A stretch of DNA of 64,000 nucleotides, taken from assembly GCA_030704615.1 (NCBI GenBank), contig CM060731.1, forward strand, positions 73,266,756 to 73,330,755, given 5' to 3'. The notes beneath the pieces are model-generated. The model did no database searches, was not told where the DNA came from, and was given only the letters and a program-made list of their open reading frames with translations. The position numbers were made by a program, and so were the translations under genes. Source of the DNA: Takakia lepidozioides. Taxonomy: Eukaryota > Streptophyta > Takakiopsida > Takakiales > Takakiaceae. Of the stretch, positions 41,470 through 52,833 are shown one piece after another (position 1 is the stretch's first letter; each line of letters opens with the position of its first letter).

Positions 41470-43332
41470 CGCCACCCTGCTCATTGCTGGCCTCAGGGTC
41501 CTCAGACACTTGATCTACAGTCATCCCTGTTGTAGGTCCAACCTGGCCTTCCGCTGCCAAGATACACAGAAATGCAGATGCATGCCATCCGGGCACCATC
41601 TCCTCGTCCGTCTCACCATGCCACCGAGCTCCAGTGTCATCCTGCTGGCTCGTGCATGGATTGCGACTCAACCCATCTGCATTTCGATTGACCAAACCCG
41701 GTCGATGCACCACCTGAAAGTCATACTCTTGAAGGATGAGTGCCCACCGTGCAAGCTTCCCCGTAAGCTTGTCTGACTCCATCAACCACTTGAGTGGTTG
41801 GTGATCCGTGACAAGGGTGAAGAGATTGCCGTATAGATAGCACCTGAAGAAGTGTGCCACGGCCCACACATGCAGCTAAGCATTCTCCCTCATAGAGCTA
41901 TACTTAGACTCTGCCAGCATTGTTCGAGCGACTAGCATAAGCCACTACGAACTCTCTTCCCTCATCATCCACCTGTGTGAGCACCGCTCCAAGCCCCAGC
42001 ATGCTCCAATCTGTATGCAGCTGAAAAGGACGCCCCCTGATAGGTCGTCTCAAGATGGGCGCCGAGGTCAACCTCGCCTTGAGCTCTTGAAAAGCTTGTT
42101 CTTGCTCATCTTCCCACTGCCACTCCTGGTCCACCTTGGTCAGCTTGGTTAGAGCCTTTGCAATGGCACTAAATCCCTTAACAAACCGTCTGTAATAGTT
42201 TGCTACCCCATGAAAGCTCGAACTCGGCTCACATCCGTGGGACGTGGAACCTGTGCAATGGACTCTACCTTAGTCTGCTGTACCCCCAATCCTCCAGGAT
42301 ATATCATGTGACCCAGGTACTCAATCTGGTTGTGGAAAAACTTGCACTTGCCTGGATGTAACTTCAATCCGTGCGTCCTCAAGCGCTCAAATACCCCCTG
42401 AAGGTGTCTCTCATGCTCCTCACCGCAGCACTAAAGATGATGATGTCATCTATGTAGCACCGAGCAAACTCCACCCCTGCTAGAATCCTGTCCATGACTC
42501 TTTGAAACTCAGCGGGAGCGTTTTTAAGCCCAAATGGTAAGAACCGCCACTGGTATAGGCAATCCTTCCCGTGCTCATTGATCCCCCAGAATGCCGTCTT
42601 TTGCTTATCCGCCTCCTTGATCGGCAACTGGTGATATCCGGATCGTAAATCCAACGTGCTAAAACCTTGGAAGCCCATGGCATCAAAGATCTCTCTGGTG
42701 TTGGCATGGCCATACCTATCGGACTTGGTCTGACGATTTACAGGCCGGTAATCACCGCACATACGTCTCTCCGTCCAATTGCCATAGACATCCTTCTTAG
42801 CTGGCATCCCTGTGGCTGAAGCATACTCTCCACCAGAGAGCTCCACCAAACCTGCCTCCCAGAGATCTTGAGTCCTCATCTGAATCAAAGACCTCTCCAT
42901 GTCACTGTATCTATAGGGTCTCCGAAAGATTGGCGTATCAGTGGCCAACTCAATACGGATCTCTTGACCCTTCAGTGCTCCCAAGTCCTTCAAACTGAAG
43001 GCAAAGCAATTCCTGTAAGCCCTCAGGAACCGCCGTATACGTCGTCTCTCTCCTCCGGTGACAATGGGTCCAATGCCAGGCTCCCAATTGTCCTCCGTAA
43101 CTGCAACCTTAAGTCCAGTGGGCTTAGAGGTAGAGGACCCGTCCCGGTTGCTATGACTGCTGCACCTCTTGAGCAGTACCCCTTCCTGCTCAGTCAATGA
43201 CAAGGCCTCATCCTGCCCCATCATCTCATCATTGAGAACCTCCTCATCCCGAGAAGAATCCCCAACCTCATCCATCACAGCTGCCTTCGCTGCCAACTCC
43301 CTCTGAACCTCGAGCACCTCCACATGTGCCAT
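41470..43332 (-). pseudogene. pol: Reverse transcriptase and RNase H of copy B
   Basis: The frame 43332-42379 holds the linker after the methyltransferase and the RT through YIDDIIIFSA. After slips near 42380 and 42200 the thumb and tether continue. RNase H is in 42134-41470 with HTDWSMLGLGAVLTQ, VVAYASRSNNA, VTDHQPLKWL and RNADGLSRNP. Compared with copy A the breaks fall at different places, so a full consensus could be read from the two copies. Confidence 0.9.
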
Positions 43333-43399
43333 GGATGTCTACACCTCGTGGTCCTCACCGGCTCGCCCCCACTCGCTGCCTGTACCGTCTCGGTAGGCA

Positions 43400-44480
43400 G
43401 AGAACCGTCAAGGGAAGTGCACTCCGCACTCTACGTGATCAGCCATAGCCAAGCTGACAATCCAGTCAAGCAATTGAGATCCATTGCTTGCCCCAACACT
43501 GACGACGTGTGCCTCAGAAAGAGAAGGCACCGCCGTGTCGTGGTCCAGTGGAAAACCCATAGCCCGCTCTCGCTCGTCGGCATTAGGCTCCACTAACTGC
43601 TGCAACTGAGCATCCCCACAGGAGGCCAGGTCCACCATCCAGAAAAAAAGCATGGGATCCTGGGAAGCTGAGCAGTGTAGGTAATGCTGCTCGTGGTTGA
43701 CCCACCCTGTTGCCCACTGCCAAAAGGCGAACGGTCATCGTGTCTCACACGTTGAGACTGCCTTCCTGTGTCCAAAATGCCATCCACGGTGAGGTGTGCT
43801 GGCCGCTTTGACCCCATCAAATGCACGCTTGAGCAGTGCGGGTGGCATCAAGTAGTCCACATAGTCGTGGACGATGAGCCCGTGACCCCACTGCAGCTGC
43901 ATCCAGCAACACTGCTGACCCAAGCCACGACCGGACTTGATGCACACTGGCCCATCCCTGTGGGGCCCGAGAATCACCCATCAGTGGTACATTCTCCAAG
44001 ATGTATGCTGGAGATACAGCTTGATGAAGCTGCAAGCAGCGCAAAATCCGCACCATCTCCCAAAACAGACCCGTCCTCGAGTCTCGTAATCCATTGCCAT
44101 GCCCGGCTGATGAATGCCCTTGGCAGGGCCAACCGCTGCCACTATCAGATCAATAGAGCCAACCTGCTCCAAATCTTGCGCCCCCAACAAGGAAATGTCT
44201 GCTGGCAAGGCTTGTTGGTATCCACGAACTGCAGACACAGGCAACAAGTCAGGGTACTGCTGTACCAACTGAGCCACATGGCGCAGTGGACGCGTCGTGC
44301 AGTCTCATCCCTCTCCACATACAGGTAACGCCTTACCCGCACACCTGCCTGTTGAAGCCACAGCACATCCGGTGCTGATCCCGCACCAACAAGTCCAGAA
44401 GGCAAATGCCTTCATCCGGCCGCGCTGCCATACAAGAGGTGTGGTGTCCAATGGCGACAACTGAGGTGGCCCTGGTGCAA
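43400..44480 (-). pseudogene. C5-cytosine DNA methyltransferase domain of copy B
   Basis: Same motif order as copy A: GICLLDL at about 44400, YLYVERDETARR near 44320, SIDLIVA before the Pro-Cys region near 44130, YILENVPLMGD near 44000, AVGSRAHRPRLW near 43880, and PNADERERAMGF near 43570. Slips differ from copy A. For example, B keeps VAQLVQQYPDLLPVSAVRGY in one frame but is disturbed at motif I and at motif IV (VAAVGPAKG). Presence of the same domain at the same place in both copies shows it belongs to the element and was not joined by chance. Confidence 0.85.
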
Positions 44481-44689
44481 TCACCGAAAACTCTCCTCCT
44501 CTCCTGACGGGACACAAAAGCTTCTTCCCAAGCTTGTTGCACCCGTCCATCAAGCACTTGCTGCAAATCTTTGCTCGTACCCACAAACAGGGGGCTGTGT
44601 GTGAAACCCATGGCAGGCAACTCGCCGTACCATGCATGTCATCCTGCTCTGCTGGGGGTGGCACATCCTCTGCATAGGCATTGCCTTCA

Positions 44690-45290
44690 AGCAACTCTCC
44701 AGGCCAGCTGACTGCAAGCTGTGAAGGCGGCTAGTGTTGGCATCTTGCCCCGCTGAGCAGCTGCAATATACCCCCAATGAATATCACAGGGAGCTGTGCA
44801 CGGCGACCATCCCCTGACTGCCATCCAGGCCTGTAGGATGCTGCCTCTCCCAGAAATCCAGGTGAAGCCATGGGGTGGTGTATAACACTGCCCCACCAAC
44901 GAGGACATGTAAGAGACCGCGTCTGTCACAATGGCCTTGGCTCGCATCACTGAGCCATCTACAGGATGATCCGGCTGCAGTCTAATAGCCAATGATGCCG
45001 TTTTGTCATGCCGCGAGCCTGCTCTAATCCTCCAGAGATGTCTGTATCTGGAAAGGACAAGGTCCATATCCGCCTCCATGGAGGCCCACCCAAACCTGCA
45101 TAGCAGCTCTGCCCAACATCAGTGGCTGAGCTCCTGGGGTCCAACAAGACCCGCAGTGGCCGGTACTTCTTGCCTGCCGGTCCACTCAAAGTGAAAATGC
45201 CTCCCTGGTTGTCTAACAAGACAACTCCAGGTGTCACCATGGCGCGCTCAAAGGCTGGCCTAGCTGGCAGCTCCGTCAATCTGGCAGCTG
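44690..45290 (-). pseudogene. Aspartic protease region of copy B
   Basis: GVVLLDNQGGIFTLSGPAGK precedes a retropepsin-like site, RVLLDPG in one reading (frame disturbed to LLDPRSSATDVGQS near 45130). Further blocks follow in shifted frames (SLAIRLQPDHPVDGSVMRAK, IVTDAVSYMSSLVG). The Asp sits in L-L-D-P-G where most proteases have D-S/T-G, so it is either a variant site or altered by indels. The position between gag and methyltransferase fits. Confidence 0.55.
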
Positions 45291-45744
45291 CCAGCTTGCC
45301 AGGGCGATGCCGTGGCAGTCTTGACCCTCAAATCCGAGGATCCCTCTGCCACTACACCTTCCACTAACTCCGCAGAAGATGAAGTGACCTCTCCACTCTC
45401 GCAGAGTGTTGCTGCTAGTCTGAACAATGCCAGCTGGTCTCACTCCCGGCGTCGCAATCATGGTTGCGAGAGAGAACAATGGGGCTTGGCAGCAGGAGTC
45501 AATGCTGCTGCACGTGTAGCTCTCCCAATGGCATAGTAACCTCCGCCTCGGTAACAGTCGGGCGAGAACTAGGTGCCATGGATGGCGTCGACACAGTCTC
45601 CGCCAATGTGAATGACTGAGGAAGCCTTTGCCTGACGGCTTGCCTCCCCACGCTGTGGATCCAATTCCACCTCTGCACCTCGTGGCTCAGGAACTCGTGC
45701 TGCTCTCGAGTCCTCGCGTACGGCTCAGCAGACTCCACCTGCCT

Positions 45745-47345
45745 TTAGGGTAGTGCTGCTCCGCACATAAATCCCATGCCTCCCATATCTCCTCCCTCAA
45801 GAGCAGGAGGTGGACCATCCCGCCTGGGAGCCGGTACCGCCTGAGCTATAGCCATGGCAGCGAGCCTCTGCTCTAGCTGCTGAAGCCGGTTGGCCATGCC
45901 TTGATCAACGCCCTGACCTCCGCGTCCTTGCTGGCCATGTTGAGCTTGCCCTTGGCCTGCACCTCGTGCCCGACCACCTCGTCCTCTTGGGCTGGTCCAC
46001 CTCGCCCCCGGCCACCATTGTTCCTTGGAACTGGCCTGGGCGCAACTCAGGATGCAAGTCATAACACTGGGCATCTCCATGCCCATACTTGCCACAATGC
46101 CCACACTGCAACTGTGCAGGCTGTGCTTGTGCCGGCCTTCTGCCACTCTCTGGGCAATCTCTCTTGACATGGGGTCCTCCACATGTCCAACATATCACCC
46201 CTGGTTGCTGTTGGCCTGCAAAAGATGCCACGGGCCTCTGCACCTGAGGTCCCCTGTAAGCTCCATGGAACTTGGGCTGGGCAACCTTGCCCCCCTGACC
46301 ACGCTGTTGGGCAGTCCCTTGTGCTTGTGGGCTGACAGCTGTGCCCCGTACAGGCATGTCCTTGCCAAATCCAATTGTAACAACTCGCTCCTCCACCATG
46401 TTGAGCTCAATCCGCTCAGCCAGCAGAAACACATCTGCTAATGTGGGTTGGGCTGCTTGTAACAGGGTTGCATCTCGCACCCTTCTCTTGAGCTCCTTGT
46501 CCAGAATTCCATACCAAAACTGGATTGCCTGAGCTTCAGTAACCCCTTGGGTCACACTTATCAAGCGCCTCATACGAGTGTACGCCTCTCGCAGGCTCTC
46601 ACTGGGTTTGCGCTGGAAGTCTTGCAAACTTCGCAGCTTCTCTGTCCGTACACCTTGGTAGTTCCTCCGCAACTCCTGGAAGAACTCCACCACCGGGTTG
46701 AATCTAGGCACATGTGTTGTAGTGTGGCAGGAGGAGTAGTAGCACCTTTGAACTGGTACCACCTGCAGAAGTACCAGCACTACTTGCTCCACTACTAGTG
46801 CTGGCAGTGGGAGCTATTGGTACTGATGCAGCTACTGGTCGCGTCGTGCCTCGAGTAATGGAGACGTAGTCAGGTGACCAATACATCCTCCACTCCTCAA
46901 TCTCTGCTTCATGTCCTCGCCTGAACTCGTGGTAATCGTCCATAGGCGGGCCTTCCAAATGCTGGAACAGTCCCTTCCACGCCATGAATGGGGTGAATAG
47001 CTGTGGATTGCGCATCTGCTGCAAATCACACCAGCTGTCGAACTCCTGGATAAAGTCATCCAACTCGATTGTGCCCACAGCTCCAGAGTACCTACGAGGC
47101 CCCTTGGTAGCTCCATACATCTCCTCCATGTCGTCCCACAACAATGGCGAATGAAAGTGCACACCTGTTGATGAAGCCTCCGAGTCTGTGTCTGACTCTA
47201 CAGTAATTGAGGGTGGCGGTGAAGGTGGTCTGAACCGAATACCTCGTCTTGTGAACCCACTCTCACTGTTACTGCCTGTAGCCGTACTCCCCTCAAAACC
47301 CTTGGGTAACTCCGTAATGACACTCACAATGTGCACCTCCTCCAC
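45745..47345 (-). pseudogene. gag: Gag of copy B with two zinc knuckles
   Basis: Starts MEEVHIVSVITELPKGFEG at 47345. The capsid part includes LDDFIQEFDSWCDLQQM and, after a slip near 46750, VVEFFQELRRNYQGVR, LRSLQDFQRKPSESLREAY and TRMRRLISVTQGV, matching Retrotrans_gag. Two knuckles follow: CWTCGGPHVKRDC (CX2CX3HX4C) and CGHCGKYGHGDAQC (CX2CX4HX4C), near 46180 and 46100. The tail is Gly/Arg/Gln-rich, ending in a short coiled-coil-like NRLQQLEQRLAAMAIAQ. It carries the structural proteins of the particle. Confidence 0.85.
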
Positions 47346-47860
47346 GTGACACTATAAGGCTCTAGTACTAATCTAATAGTGACACGGGTGGGCACCTGTT
47401 GCAGTTAAGGGTCATATCCCAATGGCTCAGGGCACCTGCACCTGCATCCACCGCAAGAACTCCTATGGTTGGCTGGTCATCAACCCAGCCTCACCATAGA
47501 AGAAACACTGGTGGTCTTGCTGGTCATCACTCCAGCCTCACCACCGACAGCATACTAGGATTGACCGGTGATCAAATCCGGCCTAATCCCTATGAAAGCA
47601 AGCGCCCACACAAAACCAACATGGCGCACAGTCAAGCATGCAGGTGTTGGGGGGATCCAAACACAAGAAATCAAAACATCAACACCCCCACACCAAAATC
47701 CAGCTGCAATGCTGATCCTGCAGAATATCCCAGCCCAAAACCCCGGACTGACTGGCCTCCACCAAGAGAGGCTTTGGCAACTACAAGTACAAGGTAATGA
47801 AAATAGTACAGAGATGGAGGGGAAGAATAGAAGCCCGACCAAGCAAGATCTAATCCTGAT
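47346..47860. other. Spacer between the upstream ORF and gag of copy B
   Basis: No coding signal on the minus strand; a plus-strand frame here is unlikely to be real. Confidence 0.4.
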
Positions 47861-48555
47861 CTATGCTATCAACTGCCAGACTTCTCTCAAAGTGCCTCGC
47901 TCTGCATGATGGTAAGGTGTAGGAGGTATATCTATGTCCAGAAACCTGCCACTAACCTTGTCCCAAGCTACAGTAGCTCGCTCTAACCAACCCTCCTCCT
48001 CTTTCTGCCAGGTAGAGACAAAGCAATACTCCCCTATCTCCCGCTCACTGAACACTAAAGAAAACAAAGGTAGGGTCTGATAGTCTCTCAACTCGAAAGC
48101 TTTGAGACGGTTGCGGGTGTCCTCATTGCGAATGACTGCATCTCCTTCACGCACAACAAACATGTCATTGCTGATGAACCCCCGCTCGTGGTTGCCCTGT
48201 GCAGAGCGTATCCGGCTGCAACCATGTCTGATTGCACAAACTTGTGTAGCTCCTGCTCCTCTGCTCCAGTACACCACGGCCTGTGGCTGAACACCTTGGT
48301 CCCCGGGGCTGTCTTTGGCTGTGTTCCAAGCCTAGCTTTCACCCACTTTGGTATTTCACCTACAGCTGCAGAACTGCTGGCTCCAACAGAGTTCTGACTG
48401 TCCAAGGCGATATTGAGGCCCTCAATGCCAACTACAGCAGTCTGTTGTCTACTGCTAATGCCTGACTCCCAGTATGCAATCAACTCGTCCAACTGTTCTC
48501 CACTCAAATCAGTCTGAGTTCCTTGGGAAACATAAATCTGTCCCCTTGTGTGCAC
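47861..48555 (-). pseudogene. Unknown accessory ORF upstream of gag in copy B
   Basis: Same strand as gag. The frame 48555-48088 begins MHTRGQIYVSQGTQTDLSGE and includes AVGEIPKWVKARLGTQPKTA and EEQELHKFVQSDMVAAGYAL. After a slip near 48230 another frame carries GFISNDMFVVREGDAVIRNE, LKAFELRDYQTLPLFSLVFS and EYCFVSTWQKEEEGWLERAT to a stop near 47864. Joined, it would be about 230 residues, mixed alpha/beta in character, with no motif I recognise. Ty3/gypsy elements normally have no gene before gag, so this is an extra gene or an extended gag start. Confidence 0.45.
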
Positions 48556-50079
48556 AGGCTAAGAGAAGAGACCTGCCCTTCAATTACGTCCTCATTTCCC
48601 CCAGCCATACAAGGAGTACATCCACAGATTTGTCTCTCATATAGACCAGCACAGGTTCTAGAAACAGGATTGTGGATCTTTCATGGCACACTCACACTCT
48701 AAAAATTCCATAGATTTTTAGCAGAGTCCCAAAAACAGAAACCAGGTCTAGATAGGTAGATTTCCCCTTTCTGCAGCTATCCCCCAAAAACTGAGTCAAA
48801 CAGAGTCCATTTGACAAAGATATGACCAACCAGGCTCTTAAACATTTAAATTAGATCAAAAGGTTTTTTTTTTTTTTTTTTTAAAAAATTTTAATACTTG
48901 TCTAGGTTCCCTGGTTATCTACGGGTTCCCGAGGCCGTTCCCGACTATGCTGACTCCAGGGCTTTGATCCTTGCGCTTGAACCAAGTAGCTCCCTGACCC
49001 ACGCTCATATCACCAGTACCACCCTGCTCGACAGGCTTAGCACCCATAGGCTTCCTCAACCTCTACACTCTAGGAAACAGGATCGACCAGGGGTGAGCAA
49101 CAAAAGACGAAGGGCTAGGGGCTCTGCTCTGCTCTGCAGGTTGGACCTAATCGAAGGGGACGAAGGAGTCAGCGACATGCACATCCTGACGAGCAACACT
49201 TCGCTGACGACCAGGCACTCCCAAGTCCGCACAAGACCAGATGGTGACCACCAACGATTGAAATGCAATCAATTGGAAGTCCCTATATCACCATTGTTTC
49301 CAAGTTTTGCCTGTGAAGAAGACCACCGCGTCTTCCAGAGAGACAGAAGGCGAGACAGTGGGGTCAGAACAAGCGCCTTGAATCCTGGCTGGTCAGATCA
49401 AGAGAGGGACAATCACCGACTTGCAGGCACATACTTCGCCACTTCCAAACGACAATGGTTCGGCCTGGGGACGGAGAGAGCTGGGCACTGCTTGCACCCT
49501 CTCTGCCTTTCTGCCTCCTTCAGCTTGACAGGCGACTCACAGTAGCATAGAGAGCGAAGCAAATCGACCCAAAATGACAGAGGTTGGTGCCATTACAGTT
49601 CGTTGTTTGCGCCCGCTCACGACATACAACTGATGAAATTAACAGCTATCTTGAGCTCAACTGAGAAGAGGTAGAGTCACCGCGGTTCTTCAAAATTATT
49701 CTCCACAGTTCATCAGAGCTCATCCCAGTCTCATATTCTTTAGGATGCCTACAGACTTGCAGATTGATGCAACCCTGCACAAAACCTCCGCATGTCTACA
49801 CCGTCTGCAGTAATTACCTCTCTGGCTTTCGGAGCGCATGCGTGCAAATCAGCGCGGCTCCTCAGTCTCTCAGTCAGAAAAGACGAAGTCTTCACAGTCT
49901 CTGCTCGGCATCCGCCTTCCTTTGCCCACAGGGTATGAATGCTTTTTTTGTGTCTCCAATGAGATACTTTGCGAGAGTTTAGTTTCTTCTTGCATAAAGC
50001 GTAGGAAACGCAGACTGCAGTTAACAAGCACTAAGCTCGCCACTAAACAGAATCAGTTTTCAAGAAACATGGCATGAGA
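48556..50079. other. Leader of copy B, no recognised gene
   Basis: Contains a run of 20 T (48866-48885) and a 215-codon plus-strand frame (48898-49545) antisense to the element, with no known domain. Probably untranslated leader. Confidence 0.4.
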
Positions 50080-50415
50080 GATACAAGACACTGGTCTTCG
50101 ATTCAAATGTGGGCACTGCTTTTCCTCTGCTCGAGAAGAAACGAGGACCCACTTTACCGCTGCTGGTGTTGGATTCCAATGAGCACCTTAGCATGTCTTG
50201 CATGGAGGGGCGTCTATCAGGCACCTCGTGTGTGCAAAGCATGGCCATATCCATCAGCTGCAGCAACTGCTTGTCAATACATGTGGTCTTCAGCAGGTTC
50301 ACATCAAAACTTGCCTGGCCAGCTCGGCTTCGCCAATGCTTGCCGCACCCACTGGAGCTTCACGCCCTCACTAACCGGAACGAAGGCTGCTTCCTCGTAG
50401 TATAGCTCCGTCCTG
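50080..50415 (-). pseudogene. Receptor-like kinase C-terminal fragment inside copy B leader
   Basis: The minus strand reads YEEAAFVPVSEGVKLQWVRQ, then after a slip FDVNLLKTTCIDKQLLQLMD and MAMLCTHEVPDRRPSMQDML. This is the last part of a plant receptor-like kinase domain (subdomain XI, where A-x-x-C-x-x-x-x-P-x-x-R-P-x-M is invariant), closest in style to LRR-III kinases. Only about 100 residues remain and no catalytic motifs. Its placement between the LTR at 50671 and the unknown ORF, on the element strand, suggests a host fragment picked up by the retrotransposon. Confidence 0.75.
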
Positions 50416-50670
50416 CCCCTGCGGCCTTATGCCAGAACCAGCGCTATCCTTACCAGTAGAAGACACCATTATTTGCCCTGCTTGACATGCTGCCTGCCTC
50501 CATGGACCATATATACCCAGAAACCAAAGATGATCGAAACCTGCATGTTCTTTTTGTTTGTTTTTTTTTAAAACTTCTTAAACTAAGCACTACTTCACAG
50601 AGGTAATCATACAAGTGCTAACCCTCAACTCCTACCTTGCACTCACAAGTAAGAGCTCATCTCTCTCGAG

Positions 50671-51021
50671 TGATAGAAAGATACTTTGACACACTGTTGA
50701 CACAAAACATGGAAACCAAAATCATCACTCTTTGAAATAGAAGTCGAGCCAGGGGCACCCCAAGCTATGGGGACTCCACCCCACAACAACCTACACTCCC
50801 ATCATAAGCACACACAGCTTCTAAACGCAGGAAGGAGCTCGGTCGCGCAGGCTCAACTCGAGAGAGATGAGCGCGCGACTGCCGCTCTCGTGAAGATAAG
50901 ACGGACCAGGTGTCAAACTAAACTTGACACCTGATTTAACACTTGACCTAAATCCAAGTGTTAAATACAAATAACTAGTTTTATTCTAGCTGTTTTCACA
51001 CTGTGCTTATTTAACTTGACA
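50671..51021 (-). repeat. 351-bp LTR at the 5' side of copy B
   Basis: Starts TGTCAAGTTAAATAAG when read on the minus strand and ends CTTTCTATCA. It lacks any adjoining 86-bp repeat, in contrast with the 3' side. No clear primer-binding site (TGG...) follows; the next bases on the minus strand are CTCGAGAGAGATGAGC. Confidence 0.88.
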
Positions 51022-51026
51022 CCCCC

Positions 51027-51102
51027 CATTGTGGTGGAGAATGACAGTACCGATGAGGAAGAAGATGACAGCGAGGACGAGTTGCCTGACGTTGATGTGT
51101 AA
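51027..51102 (+). CDS. CACTA transposase C-terminal exon, part 3 (acidic tail and stop)
   Basis: Reads IVVENDSTDEEEDDSEDELP and DVDV-stop (TAA at 51100-51102). With copy B and one 5-bp duplication removed it continues from RNEAP at 39235 without a frame change. Acidic tails are common at the end of CACTA transposases. Confidence 0.7.
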
Positions 51103-51574
51103 TGCTTTTATGGCAGCATGCTTGTTCACTGCTATCCAGATTTCAAGAGGTCCATGGGTGGTAGTGAAGTTCACCTGTAGTGTGGAGGGGCTAAGATTTC
51201 TTGCAGGCTGCACTATGACTAGCACGCCATTACCATGACTATTAATGCAGGTTTGAACTTCTGGCAGAGCCACAACCATGGCTTGTGCAATTATGTGCTA
51301 TTGTTGAGAAGAACCCTTACCCATTCCCCTCATTTTTGTCGGATGATGTTTCCATGTCACGATGCCACCAGTATGGAGGCTTTGTAGAAGTACATCCCAC
51401 TCCACTTCAATTTTCACAAGAAGCAATCTGCAATTTCTTACTTTGCTGCATCATGCATGCTACACTCACATAGTCGTAATTCGTCTTTGTGCACTCGTCA
51501 TACCCATGGCGAACACTGGCTGTAATCCAACATTAGGCTTGTAACCAGTAGCCTATTTTGTGGCCTAAACAACC
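51103..51574. other. Spacer between the CACTA gene and the LINE fragment
   Basis: A short plus-strand open stretch (51250-51470) after an acceptor-like TTAATGCAG has no recognised domain. Confidence 0.35.
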
Positions 51575-52833
51575 CTTATGTTTGCGGATGACTTCGCAGG
51601 CATAGGGGAGACTCAAACCAATCTCCAAGAGTTGATTGATTGCGCGAAGAGATACTTTGATCTTTGGGGGCTAGAGGCTAATGACAGCAAATGTGTAGTG
51701 GTAGCATTCAAACGACAGAGGAGAGGGAGGAAGTGATCTTAAGTGGCAGTGGGGTAGCCAAGAGATCCCGGTCCTCCCTTCCTACACTTACCTGGGCGTT
51801 GAGTTTTTCTCCAATTGTAATTGGGTTGCACATATCCGGAAAGTTGTTCAAACTGGCAAGGGCAAAGCTCTGGGGCTCACTGAATTTTTCCACTGCAGAG
51901 AGGTCAACTCTGAGGTTAAGAAAACCATGCTTTGTCGCGTTATTAGACCTGCCTTGGAGTACGGATCTGCAATATGGGTTGATAACTCCAACCAGGCTAA
52001 GTCTCTAGAATCCATTCAAGTGGGGATGCTTAAGGAGTGTATGTGAGCATGCTCCAAAACAGCCAATGTGGCTGGTGGGGGTGAGTTTGGCATTCCGTCC
52101 TTAAGCTCCCGACGAGATGAATTCAAGCACATATGGTGGGGTCAACTGCAATATATGCCCAACACTAGATATGCTAAGTTAATCGACTCTATATCTTGGA
52201 AACAGAGGCTAAGTCCTGGCAGAGGCTGTAGTGTCCAAAGCCATGTCTGTTGCCATGAGATTGTCTGATGAACATGAAGTTAGGCAGAAAACTTCCCTGA
52301 ACTTGTTTCCAGTCAGTGACATGGGGGATGCCATCTTGGATGACCTCCTGGGTCTACCCACTCTCGGCACTAGACTGAAATTTAAACTCAAGGCAAGAAG
52401 CCTACCTTTGAACAACAAACAGAAGCAGAGAGGAAAGGGAGAGTGCAATTGCCCGTTGTGTGGACCATTTGAAGACAAAATTCATTTATTGATACACTGT
52501 CCGGGGTTCTCTCACCAAAGAGATGATCTCTTCAAATCTATCAAGGGAATTGTGCATGTACCCCTGTTTACCAACTTTGAAAGTCTCGAGGCTGAGCCAA
52601 AAGCCCAGGCCCTCCTGAGGCCTAGTTTTTGGGCAAATCACACACAACAGATTGATGCTTGTGTGAAGGGATTTCTAGAGGATATCTGGAAAACCCGGAT
52701 TAATTCTATATATGAAGGTAAGTCTTACTACCAATGTCAGCCCCTGACAGAGGTAGGTTCTGTCCCTTTTGTTCCCGCTCAAACTGGGCGCGGGGTCAAT
52801 GGCAACAAGGCTACGGCAAACAACGTCTTATGA
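51575..52833 (+). pseudogene. LINE (non-LTR retrotransposon) 3' fragment
   Basis: Starts with the RT catalytic box, LMFADDFAGIGETQTNLQEL (FADD at 51581-51592), then YFDLWGLEANDSKCVVVAF. After slips come YLGVEFFSNCNWVAHI, KKTMLCRVIRPALEYGSAIW and SLESIQVGMLKECM. The last frame (52231-52833) holds LPLNNKQKQRGKGECNCPLC and HLLIHCPGFSHQRDDLFKSI, a CCHC-like end common in LINE proteins (C-P-L-C...H-x4-H-C). The 5' part with endonuclease and most of the RT is missing, as is usual for truncated LINE insertions. No poly-A tail was seen. Confidence 0.85.

Larger units (their letters stand above)
39236..51021 (-). mobile_element. Methyltransferase/PHD Ty3/gypsy retrotransposon, copy B (11.8 kb)
   Basis: On the minus strand, from right to left: LTR (50671-51021), leader with a receptor-kinase fragment, an unknown ORF, gag with two zinc knuckles, protease, C5-methyltransferase, RT, RNase H, integrase, PHD finger, polypurine tract and LTR. 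It interrupts the CACTA transposase. Left flank GCCCC (39231-39235) and right flank CCCCC (51022-51026) fit a 5-bp duplication with one change. Removing the insert and one copy keeps the transposase frame open. At nearly 12 kb it is long for the group because of its extra domains and leader. Confidence 0.88.

Noticed and set aside
48898-49545. 215-codon plus-strand ORF in the leader of copy B
   Set aside because: Antisense to the element, compositionally irregular, and without any recognisable domain; more likely chance.
39322-51021. Treating 351 bp as the whole LTR with the element ending at 39322
   Set aside because: The left flank there has no target duplication, whereas ending at 39236 gives GCCCC/CCCCC and restores the transposase frame.
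27000-51100. Host nuclear gene interpretation of the tnp2/DUF4218/DUF4216 gene
   Set aside because: The domain trio is specific to CACTA transposases and the gene is broken by stops and insertions.
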